41,669 bases of DNA from Desulfobacterales bacterium (GTDB taxonomy: Bacteria; Desulfobacterota; Desulfobacteria; Desulfobacterales; JASJAZ01): the NCBI GenBank assembly GCA_030066785.1, contig JASJAZ010000009.1, forward strand, positions 1 to 41,669. The letters are read 5' to 3'. The notes under the pieces were generated by a model. The model did no database searches and was not told where the DNA came from. It was given only the letters and a program-made list of their open reading frames with translations. This document shows, piece after piece, positions 1 through 7,975 of this stretch (positions are counted from its first letter, which is position 1; each line of letters starts with the position of its first letter). A program made the position numbers and the translations under genes.

Positions 1-1013
1 CTGTACAGCGGCACCGGCTGTCCTCCCAGTCTTTTTTTATACACTTCACGACCTTTCAAAAAATTGTACCGGTGCTGGCCTTTGGCAATACCATCTTTAA
101 TTGTCAGTACCTTAGTGAGCTGGCCCACACTAAGCGATTCGAAACGCTGATCGTAACCATTGTTGTACAGATAGGTTGTGCCTTGATACTCAAAACAAAT
201 AGCCGAAGCAGCGGCTGAGCCGGCAATCTGTAGAAAATGGAGACTTAAAAACCCTTCATGAGACATGGTTTGAGCCAGGCACCTGAAAAAATCGCGCATC
301 GGCGCATTCATGAAAGCGCTTTTTTCCGGCCGATTGGATCTAAAAAGTGAAAAAAACATCTCCATTGCCGATGAAACATCGCCAGCAGTGTCAAAAGATT
401 GAAAATCTATCGCTGCTGCTTCTTTTAGGCGGCGCAACTTACGGCGAACTTCGTGTCGCTGCTTACCATTTAAATGCAGTAGAAATTTTTCCCATGCATC
501 TGGCAAATCCATCTCGTATAAAAAATCAACCTGCTCGATTATCACACCATTTGAATCGGCGGCTTTTTGCTTATTAAAGAATGATAATACCGCAGAATCA
601 GGGCGCAACAATCCCAAATCCAGCTGACGGATGCCCTGGCACTTTAAATCGGCTAACAACACGGAAAAAAATGGATGTTCCTCACCCGTTTTGACAACAA
701 CATCCAAATAATCGCAAACATCGGTATTGCCGATTAAAAAGGCGGTTTGTTTGTCAATGCAAAGAGGCGCAATCCCAAGCAGGGTTTGATCACGATGCAC
801 GGCACAAATTAGGTCACCAAGATTGTCACCAAAACTTCGCCACCAGGCTTTGAGCCAGGGCGGTAATACAAACAGACAGTTCCAGTTCAACGGTGCCTTT
901 TCCTGCCGCCAGGCAATTTCGAACGCATCCAGGCTCAATTGCGAGACAACACAATCACCGTATTTTCTTTTTCGATTAAGATCCCAATCCATGATGTTGG
1001 AATTATTCAGCAT
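1..1013 (-). CDS. GNAT-type acyltransferase of the BioF2/CelD-like (Acetyltransf_6) class, 3' end cut by window start
   Basis: An open frame on the minus strand runs from ATG at 1013 to the first base of the window with no stop, so the C-terminus is missing. About 337 codons are visible. The translation begins MLNNSNIMDWDLNRKRKYGD and contains the 'GKQRHEVRRKLRRLKE' basic helix, then a stretch with 'YNNGYDQRFESLSVGQLT' and 'YNFLKGREVYKKRLG', which is the pattern of FemAB/BioF2-like GNAT acyltransferases often annotated as CelD or cellulose-biosynthesis GNAT proteins. The family transfers acyl or aminoacyl groups, and its substrate here is unknown. An in-frame ATG at 992 is an alternative start. 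The start lies 17 bases after the stop of the upstream oxidoreductase gene, so the two are probably cotranscribed. Confidence 0.8.
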   Translation of the reverse strand, partial: MLNNSNIMDWDLNRKRKYGDCVVSQLSLDAFEIAWRQEKAPLNWNCLFVLPPWLKAWWRSFGDNLGDLICAVHRDQTLLGIAPLCIDKQTAFLIGNTDVCDYLDVVVKTGEEHPFFSVLLADLKCQGIRQLDLGLLRPDSAVLSFFNKQKAADSNGVIIEQVDFLYEMDLPDAWEKFLLHLNGKQRHEVRRKLRRLKEAAAIDFQSFDTAGDVSSAMEMFFSLFRSNRPEKSAFMNAPMRDFFRCLAQTMSHEGFLSLHFLQIAGSAAASAICFEYQGTTYLYNNGYDQRFESLSVGQLTKVLTIKDGIAKGQHRYNFLKGREVYKKRLGGQPVPLY

Positions 1014-1030
1014 GCTGACAGACAATTTCC

Positions 1031-2041
1031 TTACAGCCGAACGGTTTGGCCCGTCTTGGCCGCCTGCGCCAGTCCATCCAGCACGATCAGATTGGCAATG
1101 CTATCTTCTACCGGCCACAACAGCGGTTTGCCGGTCAGGACACTATCGGCAAAATGCTCCACCATGAGTTGATATTCATCGGCCCCCGGGAGAGTGTATA
1201 TTTGGCCGTCTTCCTCATCGCGTTCCCGCAAGGTAAAAACAGCCTCTTTTTCAAAGGGAATAAATGCGTTGTGGGGCAATTCGATCACTGCTCGGCTGCC
1301 GACCACCGTAAAGGTCTGCTGCAAAGCCGATATAAAACTAGCTTCAATCACGGCCAGGGCATCATCGGCAAATCGTAAAGTACCAATCATTTGCACATCA
1401 ACACCCTGAGAATGGTATATCGCCTGGGCCTGCAAATGCGTAGGTTCCTGCCCCATTAACCAGCGCGCCACGCTGACGCCATAACACCCTACATCCAAAA
1501 GCGCACCGCCACTGGCTTCGGGTTTTAAACGGTAGTCGTTGCCACTCTGCAGTATCTCAGGGGCAGTGTGAAAACAAAAGGCTGAACGCATCAGCCGAAC
1601 AGGCCCAATCGTGTCGTCAGCAATCATCTGTTTAATCTTTTGGCTACGCGGATGGAAACGATACATAAAAGCTTCCATGAGCAGCAAACCCTCATCAGCA
1701 GCAGCTCCGGCCATCTCACGGGTCTGAATCGCATTTCCGGCCAACGGTTTTTCACATAAAACGTGTTTGCCGGCCGCCAGTGCTTTTAACGTCCAGGGAT
1801 GATGCAGATGGTTAGGCAACGGAATATAAACGGCATCGATGGTATCCTCATTCAGCAGCGCTTCGTATGAATCAAACAACTTACCGATACGATGATCATC
1901 GACTATCTTTTGGGCGTTTTCCGGGAAACGGGATGCCAGCGCTTGCACGGTCCCATTGTGCGAATTTTGAATTGCCGGGATCACACAGCGCCGGGCGATG
2001 GTGGCATTGCCCAAAATTCCCCATCGAAGCGTCTCAGTCAT
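1031..2041 (-). CDS. Gfo/Idh/MocA family NAD(P)-dependent oxidoreductase
   Basis: 336 aa, full family length. The N-terminal Rossmann domain starts at 'LRWGILGNATIARRCV' (residues 5-20), and the family motif 'GKHVLCEKPLA' follows near residue 95, where the EKP lysine is the conserved catalytic or cofactor-contacting residue. The 'GGALLDVGCYGVSVARWLMG' segment in the C-terminal domain supplies the conserved Asp and Tyr positions. Such enzymes oxidise or reduce sugar-like alcohols or dihydrodiols, but the substrate cannot be told from sequence. The ATG overlaps the stop of the upstream small gene by 8 bases, indicating translational coupling. It is part of a minus-strand run with two S51-like proteins and a GNAT acyltransferase. 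Confidence 0.9.
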   Translation of the reverse strand: MTETLRWGILGNATIARRCVIPAIQNSHNGTVQALASRFPENAQKIVDDHRIGKLFDSYEALLNEDTIDAVYIPLPNHLHHPWTLKALAAGKHVLCEKPLAGNAIQTREMAGAAADEGLLLMEAFMYRFHPRSQKIKQMIADDTIGPVRLMRSAFCFHTAPEILQSGNDYRLKPEASGGALLDVGCYGVSVARWLMGQEPTHLQAQAIYHSQGVDVQMIGTLRFADDALAVIEASFISALQQTFTVVGSRAVIELPHNAFIPFEKEAVFTLRERDEEDGQIYTLPGADEYQLMVEHFADSVLTGKPLLWPVEDSIANLIVLDGLAQAAKTGQTVRL

Positions 2042-2387
2042 TAAGTATCTCCGCGGTTCCTCCCTTGGCCGCCGACCGCGCTGCCGCTTCCAAAATCGCC
2101 ACTACTTTTATGGAGTCTTGCAGAGGGGCTGCCAGCGGTTCGCCAATTAGCAGATAATCAGCCAAATTGTGATGAAACGCAAAATCCTGTCGTGGTGGTA
2201 GCGCCGGTTTTTGGGAAATAATCTGCCCGGAAAATGATCGATATAAAAGGGTTAAATCGGGGGGTATTTCGGTGGCCGGTATATCATGGGGATGATAATA
2301 TAGCACCGGATCGATTTCATAGAACGTTAGTAAACTTTCTTTCTCGGTGCTGACACATAAAACGTTGATATCAGAACGCGTTATCAT
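2034..2387 (-). pseudogene. C-terminal fragment of a second Gfo/Idh/MocA oxidoreductase (remnant or stand-alone small protein)
   Basis: 117 aa open frame with ATG at 2387 just after the stop of the upstream S51 gene. The last 60 residues (HHNLADYLLIGEPLAAPLQD, then IKVVAILEAAARSAAKGGTAE) look like the C-terminal end of Gfo/Idh/MocA oxidoreductases, where the final helix carries the same Leu-Glu-Ala-Ala pattern. No Rossmann GxGxxG or EKP motif is present, so it cannot bind a nicotinamide cofactor alone. I infer a decayed or truncated paralogue of the adjacent complete oxidoreductase. Its intact frame and 8-base overlap with the next gene leave open that it is still translated, perhaps as a coupling leader. 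The family assignment is moderate and rests on pattern memory, not alignment. Confidence 0.5.
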
Positions 2388-2399
2388 ATTGATGGTTTC

Positions 2400-3671
2400 C
2401 TATGATGTTAAGGTTGAATCCGATGCCAAATGCCATCGTACGCCGTCTCTTGTATCTTCCACTGCGATACCGGCCTGTATGAGGCAATCGCGTATGGCGT
2501 CCGCAGCTTGAAACTGTTTTGCATCGCGGAAAGATGACCGCAGCATCAACAATGCCTGTACCAGCGGCTCCAAGCATGCTTGACGGCTGGTCGGTAGAGT
2601 GGCCAGATGGGTCCCCAAGGCCACAATCAGTTCCCGCAGGGTATCACGCGCCTGTGAAATCACAGCTTCACTTTCAAGTGCTTGTTGCGCCTGCCAAATA
2701 ATTCGATCAAATTCCAACAAGGCATTCGTAGCGGATTTGGGATCATGCTTTTCCAAACCTGCGTTAAAGGCACTTTCCAGACTATGGATACGATTCCAAA
2801 ATGAATCGCCTTCGTCCGAAGATGATGTTTGCGCCATCGTCTCTGCGGCAATCACTTTCTGCCAGGCCTGAGTATCGTCTTGGCCCTGCAGGACCTGCAA
2901 AGGAGCGCAATCCCCCTTTTCAAAAATCCTTTCCTTGCCGCGGTGTCGTAAAACCGCACGACCAATACCTTTTATGGTGGCTTGACCCGTGTTGAAATCA
3001 ATCTCACAGGCAGTATGCTCATCCAAACCGAAGACCATCACATCATCGGGCAAAAGCGCTTCAAGCTTCTGAAAACGGGGGGATCCTACGAAACAAAAGC
3101 GGGTGTCATGGTTACCGCCTTCAGCGTTGTTCCAATGCGGTATCACCACCAAGTTCATACCGAATTGTTGCAGCAAATCGATACCATCCATCCAGTAAAG
3201 ATCACTGCCGACTTTGTATATTTCGTATACCGGCAGGGTGAAACGTCCAACAGTCAACGCTGCAGCGCTGGCAGCCACCAGGCAACCGCCGGCATTAACT
3301 CGGTCGGTTAATATTTCTGGAATAGACGTTTGCTGCCACTGGCCAACGGCATAGGTCGGGCTGCCGGGGCCGATGAGAATATAGTCGGCCTGTTTTAGCT
3401 GTTGAAGTGCCTGTTGGGCTTCGAACTGGGGAGTCGAGGTTGCGGATTTAAAAGAAGCTATGTTTAAAGGATGTTGAACCCGGCTGCGGAAATATTCGAC
3501 GGCGTTGGCGGAAATCTGATCAACATTGAGCTGGAAACCAGCCGGGGTGTCCAAAAAAACAGCCCGGGCCGGAGCCGGTAAATCTGCCAACAGTTTTTTG
3601 TGGACCTCTACCATTGTGGCAGTTAGCTCACCGGAACCCATTAAAACAATTTTGCCACGAGGCGTAACCAT
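2400..3671 (-). CDS. S51/cyanophycinase-like protein fused to a cysteinyl-tRNA synthetase C-terminal-type domain
   Basis: 423 aa in two parts. Residues 5-250 resemble the peptidase S51 / type 1 glutamine-amidotransferase-like fold of dipeptidase E and cyanophycinase: 'KIVLMGSGELTATM' at the start, 'YILIGPGSPTYAV' near 97, a nucleophile-elbow-like 'LVAASAAALTVG' with Ser135, and 'VVIPHWN' with His179. The usual G-x-S-A-G-A is altered to A-A-S-A-A-A, so peptidase activity is uncertain. Residues 290-415 match the C-terminal helical DALR-type domain of cysteinyl-tRNA synthetase, including 'FRDAKQFQAADAIRDCL' followed by 'GIAVEDTRDGVRWHL'. There is no HIGH or KMSKS catalytic domain. It precedes the oxidoreductase genes on the same strand. 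Its function is unknown. Confidence 0.8.
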   Translation of the reverse strand: MVTPRGKIVLMGSGELTATMVEVHKKLLADLPAPARAVFLDTPAGFQLNVDQISANAVEYFRSRVQHPLNIASFKSATSTPQFEAQQALQQLKQADYILIGPGSPTYAVGQWQQTSIPEILTDRVNAGGCLVAASAAALTVGRFTLPVYEIYKVGSDLYWMDGIDLLQQFGMNLVVIPHWNNAEGGNHDTRFCFVGSPRFQKLEALLPDDVMVFGLDEHTACEIDFNTGQATIKGIGRAVLRHRGKERIFEKGDCAPLQVLQGQDDTQAWQKVIAAETMAQTSSSDEGDSFWNRIHSLESAFNAGLEKHDPKSATNALLEFDRIIWQAQQALESEAVISQARDTLRELIVALGTHLATLPTSRQACLEPLVQALLMLRSSFRDAKQFQAADAIRDCLIQAGIAVEDTRDGVRWHLASDSTLTS

Positions 3672-3865
3672 GAAATCGCTGTATTCTGATGAATTCTTTT
3701 ACAGTATTAATCTTCAAAAAAGTTTGACATGCACTATACTAAAAGCCGCCGAAGAGAATATATACGGGGGCATATTTCTTGTCTAAACAACGGTCTTTAT
3801 ACACTCATTATGGTTCAAGAAACAAGTATTGGCTGCTTTTAATAAACAGTCAACATAATACCTAC

Positions 3866-4570
3866 TCAGGCCTTCGGCAACCGGAATGGTTGTTCAGGGG
3901 TAAAATACTCGATACGATCTCTATGATAAACAGTTACTCGGCCTTGCCCATAAACATGCCAAGCGCCATCGGGACCATGGTTGAGCATGCCGGTTGCCTC
4001 ATCGATGCCCACCAGTACCATTTGCGGCCGCATTCGCGAAAGTTTAGAAATCCAGTCTTGGCCGAAACTGTTGAAATGAGGAATGATGCATGTTGCCCTG
4101 ATAAGACCCAGGCCCTTTTCGAGTGCGCCTGTCTGCGGATCGTAGTAAAATTCGCAGAGTACCATGGCGCCGGCGCTGCTGCCCGCAATCACTGCGCCGC
4201 TGCGCCATGCTGTATACATGGCCTGCCACGCACGACTGCCTTTTAAAGAAAAAGCTAAGTGATGGGGAAAACCACCGAGCAGATATATCAAGCGCGCCTG
4301 ACGACACTGCGTAACAATGGACTCTGTGTCAGCCGATTGGCGATCGATGAGTGGCAGTGCCAGCACATCAGTAGCACCCAACGATTTAAACCAGCGTAAG
4401 CCGTTTTCACCGGCACGCTGGTGATTGTTATCAGGCGCTGCGGCAGCCGGTATGATGCGCAGCGGTGCATCCAATCCACCGGCGCATATTATCGCCTTTA
4501 GATCCGGTATTTCCATAGCGCCGCCAAATTCGGCGCCACCCTCAAGAAGAATAAACCCCACGGATATCAC
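3866..4570 (-). CDS. Peptidase S51 / cyanophycinase-like hydrolase
   Basis: 234 aa, typical length for the family. It carries a canonical nucleophile elbow 'AGSSAGAMVL' (Ser132), the preceding glycine-rich 'YLLGGFPHHLAF' motif, and 'CIIPHFNSF' with His165, which together match the catalytic Ser and His arrangement of S51 peptidases (dipeptidase E, cyanophycinase). Members cleave Asp-containing dipeptides or cyanophycin, and the substrate here cannot be assigned. The chosen start is GTG at 4570; an in-frame GTG at 4561 fits the weak upstream AGGG better. It is the first gene of a minus-strand group, 194 bases from the next S51-like fusion, so the two are related neighbours with only this one keeping the full motif. 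Confidence 0.82.
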   Translation of the reverse strand: MISVGFILLEGGAEFGGAMEIPDLKAIICAGGLDAPLRIIPAAAAPDNNHQRAGENGLRWFKSLGATDVLALPLIDRQSADTESIVTQCRQARLIYLLGGFPHHLAFSLKGSRAWQAMYTAWRSGAVIAGSSAGAMVLCEFYYDPQTGALEKGLGLIRATCIIPHFNSFGQDWISKLSRMRPQMVLVGIDEATGMLNHGPDGAWHVYGQGRVTVYHRDRIEYFTPEQPFRLPKA

Positions 4571-4882
4571 TGCCCTAAAAATTAGTCGTGTCGATAATCA
4601 AACAACCAAATTGTTTTTGCTAACGAATAATGGCTCTATAACGAAACGCTAACACTTAGCTGCCATACAAACTCAATCTGTGCGACACAAACTGGATTGA
4701 TCATGCATCGAAACCCATTTCTATGTTGATCTCATAGACTCGCGTTCACAACTGAATAGGCTTGCAATCATGAAAGCAATGCACATATTCAACATTGTTT
4801 TTTAGCTCGATGAAACTAATCCACATAGATCAATCTTATTCGAAACACTTTAGACACTGGTGCTGTACGAAGATTAAAACGA
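4571..4882. other. Divergent intergenic region between S51 hydrolase and polX
   Basis: 312 AT-rich bases separating divergent genes, so promoters for both directions are expected. On the plus strand TTGCAA (4762-4767), a 16-base spacer and CATATT (4784-4789) make a weak candidate sigma-70 promoter for polX. I see no coding frame, tRNA or clear operator palindrome. Confidence 0.4.
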
Positions 4883-6613
4883 ATGCTTACCAATTCAGAA
4901 ATTGCTATTTTCTTTGAAAAGGTCGCTAACCTGCTTGAAATTGATGGTGCCAACCCATTTCGCATTCGCGCCTACCGGCTGGCCGCCGATACGATTAAAA
5001 CCCTGGCCCATAGCGCAGCTGATATGGTCAATGACAATGAAAATATAACCCGCCTACCTGGTATCGGCAAGGATCTAGCCGGACAAATCAGTGAAATTGT
5101 CAAAACCGGTGCGCTATCCAGGTTGGAGACTTTAGAACAAAAATTTTCTCCGGAATTGCACCAGATTTTAAAGCTTCCGGGGCTTGGCCCCAAAAAAGTC
5201 AGAGTTCTTTATGAAAAATTAAATATCTGCACTCTGGGTGCCCTCCAGGAAGCCGCGGTCCAAGGCAAATTGCAAGCCCTTCCGGGGTTTGGTGCCAAAA
5301 CCGAACAGCATATTTTACAAGAATTGACCCTGCGCAGCCAAGGCAAAGCCCGCGTTTCATGGGCGGCAGCCGAGCCGATCGTAAAGTCACTCATAACCTA
5401 TCTTGAAACCGAAGCAAGTATCACTGAAATAGCCGTGGCCGGAAGTTTTCGGCGTCGCAAAGAAACAGTGGGAGATATCGATGTACTGGTTGCCGGCCAA
5501 AACCCGACAGCTGTCATAGCGCACTTTGTTGCGTTTTCCCCAGTTGAACGGGTACTGGCCCGCGGGCAAACCAAATCTTCGGTAGTATTGCAGTCCGGTC
5601 TCCAAATCGATCTACGCATCGTAGCCCGCGACAGTTTCGGTGCGGCGCTGCATTACTTTACCGGCTCCCAACGCCACAATATTGCTATTCGCAAACTGGC
5701 GCACAAAAAAGGTTTGCGAATTAATGAATACGGCGCCTTTAAAAACGGTCAGCCAATTGCCGGTCGACACGAAAAAGACATTTACGCTGCTCTGGATATG
5801 GCTTTCATTGAACCGGAATTGCGGGAAGATCGCGGCGAAATAAAAGCTGCATTAGCCAAACGCCTACCGGAGTTAATCAACCCCCAAGACATCTGCGGTG
5901 ATTTGCACTGCCACACAATAGACAGCGATGGTTTCAATACCATTGAAGAAATGGTTCGGGCCGCAAAGAAAAAAAAATACCAATATCTGGCTGTTTCCAA
6001 TCACACATGGGGCCATCCGTATGTGCATGGATTGGATCCTGAAGAGACCTTAACACTCATCAAAAAAATTGATCAGATTAACCAAAAATTAGACGGCCTG
6101 ACGCTTCTAAAGTCAATGGAAGTCGATATTCTGGAAGATGGGTCACTTGATTTGCCGGAGCAAGTTCTCAAGGCACTTGATTTTACCGTATGCTCCATCC
6201 ACGCGGAGCTTAATTTGGACCGCACAAAGCAGACCGAACGTATTATTCGCGCCATGGACAACCCTTACTTTACAATACTGGGGCATCCCTCCGGTCAACT
6301 GATCAACCAGAAAGCGGGTGACAAAGTTGATATGCCGCGAATAATTGAAGCCGCTCGCCAAAGAGGCTGTTTTCTGGAGTTAAACGCCAATCCGGACCGC
6401 CTGGATTTAAATGACACCTATTGCCGCATTGCCAAAGAAAACAAAGTCCTTATTGCCATATCAACCGATGCCCATCGTATCGGCCAATTAGATTATATGC
6501 GCCTGGGCGTCGGGCAGGCGCGGCGAGGCTGGTTGGAAGCCAATGATGTCCTCAATACGCGTAGTTTGGAACAATTAAAAAGATTATTTAATCGCGGATC
6601 TCAGCAGATGTAA
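4883..6613 (+). CDS. polX: DNA polymerase X family protein (PolX) with PHP exonuclease domain
   Basis: 576 aa, the normal length for bacterial PolX. Residues 1-150 hold the 8-kDa-like domain and helix-hairpin-helix motifs ('LPGIGKDLAGQI', 'LPGLGPKKVRVL', 'LPGFGAKTEQHI'). The nucleotidyltransferase core has 'VAGSFRRRKETVGDIDVLV' with Asp198 and Asp200 and a third acidic residue at Asp243 in 'QIDLR', which is a complete catalytic triad. The PHP phosphoesterase domain begins at 'DLHCHTIDSDG' (His342, His344) and ends with a 'STDAH' motif. PolX fills short gaps and has 3'-5' exonuclease or AP endonuclease activity in base excision repair. It stands alone on the plus strand, its end only 4 bases from the convergent zinc-ribbon gene. 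Confidence 0.97.
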   Translation: MLTNSEIAIFFEKVANLLEIDGANPFRIRAYRLAADTIKTLAHSAADMVNDNENITRLPGIGKDLAGQISEIVKTGALSRLETLEQKFSPELHQILKLPGLGPKKVRVLYEKLNICTLGALQEAAVQGKLQALPGFGAKTEQHILQELTLRSQGKARVSWAAAEPIVKSLITYLETEASITEIAVAGSFRRRKETVGDIDVLVAGQNPTAVIAHFVAFSPVERVLARGQTKSSVVLQSGLQIDLRIVARDSFGAALHYFTGSQRHNIAIRKLAHKKGLRINEYGAFKNGQPIAGRHEKDIYAALDMAFIEPELREDRGEIKAALAKRLPELINPQDICGDLHCHTIDSDGFNTIEEMVRAAKKKKYQYLAVSNHTWGHPYVHGLDPEETLTLIKKIDQINQKLDGLTLLKSMEVDILEDGSLDLPEQVLKALDFTVCSIHAELNLDRTKQTERIIRAMDNPYFTILGHPSGQLINQKAGDKVDMPRIIEAARQRGCFLELNANPDRLDLNDTYCRIAKENKVLIAISTDAHRIGQLDYMRLGVGQARRGWLEANDVLNTRSLEQLKRLFNRGSQQM

Positions 6614-6617
6614 GCAT

Positions 6618-6800
6618 TCACTGATTTTTTTTCAGCTCATCAACGGTGTCAAGATCGCAAACATCAAACATGGCGCCGCATCCGCCGCAGATCATCTCAC
6701 ATTCATCAGCCTTGCGCGTTCGTCTGCGTTTCAATGCCTGTTTGCATTCCGGACATTTTAGATTTTGATCATCAATCGCAGCATCGGATTTATCTACCAT
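6618..6800 (-). CDS. Small zinc-ribbon protein
   Basis: 60 aa protein with two CxxC knuckles, 'CPECKQ' and 'CGGCGAMFDVC', separated by a basic segment 'KRRRTRKADE'. This is the layout of a single zinc ribbon. A strong AAGGAGG sequence lies upstream of the ATG at 6800, which supports real translation. No further domain is present. Its role is unknown; small zinc ribbons of this kind often bind nucleic acid or act as metal-binding adaptors. It converges on polX with a 4-base gap, so the two transcripts probably overlap. Confidence 0.75.
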   Translation of the reverse strand: MVDKSDAAIDDQNLKCPECKQALKRRRTRKADECEMICGGCGAMFDVCDLDTVDELKKNQ

Positions 6801-6974
6801 CTTTTTCGTTCCTCCTTATGAAAAATATGTATTGGTACAAACGCCATTATATTTTTAACGCGTTCGCGACCATAGTTAAATCATCGCTAAATGCTGCATG
6901 GCAGTGGATAACCATGCGCATATCCCTGAAATATATTACCAAAATATCTAGTGCAACGGCCACAGGCCGAAAAA

Positions 6975-7175
6975 TCACTTCTCGCGATAGAAGACGGATA
7001 TGGTTAGGTTGCGCTCCACTCTTTTTTCACCAACGCAATCCATCGATTCAGACTGCAGCATATTAACGATTTCGATATCGGGTTTTGCCTGTAGCCATGC
7101 GTTTATCTGCAATTCATTGGGTATATTAATATTTTGGGTGCAGTGTGAAAATATCTTGACCTTCAATGGACGCAT
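6975..7175 (-). CDS. Small Cse60-like (DUF2758-type) protein of unknown function
   Basis: 66 aa. The frame extends upstream to 7217, but ATG at 7175 is preferred because a near-perfect AGGAGG lies four bases before it. The sequence 'LKVKIFSHCTQN' then 'ELQINAWLQAKPDIEIVNML' and the final 'LTISVFYREK' alternates strand, helix and strand in the manner of Cse60/DUF2758 small proteins, first noted among Bacillus sporulation proteins but more widely spread. That resemblance is from memory and tentative. A role in sporulation is not implied here. The gene stands alone between the zinc ribbon and OsmC genes. Confidence 0.6.
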   Translation of the reverse strand: MRPLKVKIFSHCTQNINIPNELQINAWLQAKPDIEIVNMLQSESMDCVGEKRVERNLTISVFYREK

Positions 7176-7283
7176 ACAACCTCCTATCCATTTGCTGCGG
7201 CATCGATCAGATAGCAATTAAGATGAACATCACCATCGCTTACCTACGCTGACGATCCACCACGTCTTTCCTACCAATCGCCT

Positions 7284-7688
7284 TCAGGGTGCCTCGATAC
7301 GATAAGTGTGGGTGACCTCTCCGTTGACCGATGCAATCCCCCCACAGTATTTAGTGGTCGACAACTCAATGGCGCGCTCGACATCTGCCGATTTAATATC
7401 ATTGCCATGCACCACATATTCTAATTTAATGCTGGTAAATCGTTTGGGATGACCCTCGGCTCGTTCTCCGGTGATGTTAACCCGAAAGTTGGTAACGTCC
7501 GCCCGCTTTTTTTTCAAAATAGAAATGACATCCATGGCTGTGCAGCCGGCAACGCCCATCAGCAGCATTTCCATTGGGCTGGCGCCACTGCCGCTCTCGG
7601 GATTATCCAGGATGACAGCAGGCCCATCCGTCGGACGTCCAACAAATTGTAGTCCTTGGGTCCAAGTCAGTTCAGCTTCCATGGTCAT
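7284..7688 (-). CDS. OsmC/Ohr family peroxiredoxin-like protein
   Basis: 134 aa, the standard OsmC length. The two redox cysteines are present: Cys49 in 'GVAGCTAMDVISILKKKR' and Cys115 in 'TTKYCGGIASV'. The family reduces organic hydroperoxides or related thiol-reactive compounds in the cytoplasm. The sequence is closer to the YhfA-like OsmC group than to Ohr, judged from the CTAMDV motif. The start ATG at 7688 is preceded by GAGGAGG at good spacing; a second ATG two codons later is possible. It is monocistronic as far as can be seen, with a 287-base AT-rich gap upstream on the 5' side. Confidence 0.9.
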   Translation of the reverse strand: MTMEAELTWTQGLQFVGRPTDGPAVILDNPESGSGASPMEMLLMGVAGCTAMDVISILKKKRADVTNFRVNITGERAEGHPKRFTSIKLEYVVHGNDIKSADVERAIELSTTKYCGGIASVNGEVTHTYRIEAP

Positions 7689-7975
7689 AAGCTTCCTCCT
7701 CAGTAGAAAATAAGTATCTCTCTGAAACCCTGGTTATAAAACAGAATGTTCTTTGGTGGCATATTGCATCAGATTTGGATTACTCTGAGAGATTAAATAC
7801 AGCTTCGCAAAAATCAATTGTTTAAACAATGGTGTTTTTAAACATGTGTTCAATGAAAAATCCGGCACTTCAGCGTACGGTATTCATTGGTATAATGGGA
7901 AAATGGGACGGGATACAGGCAACCGATTTAACAGTTGAACATCAGCAGGTAACTTTATTTTGAACACGCCGCCCG

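Noticed and set aside
3724-3740. TTGACA followed by TATACT on the plus strand as a promoter
   Set aside because: The spacer between the hexamers is only about 5 bases and no plus-strand gene follows.
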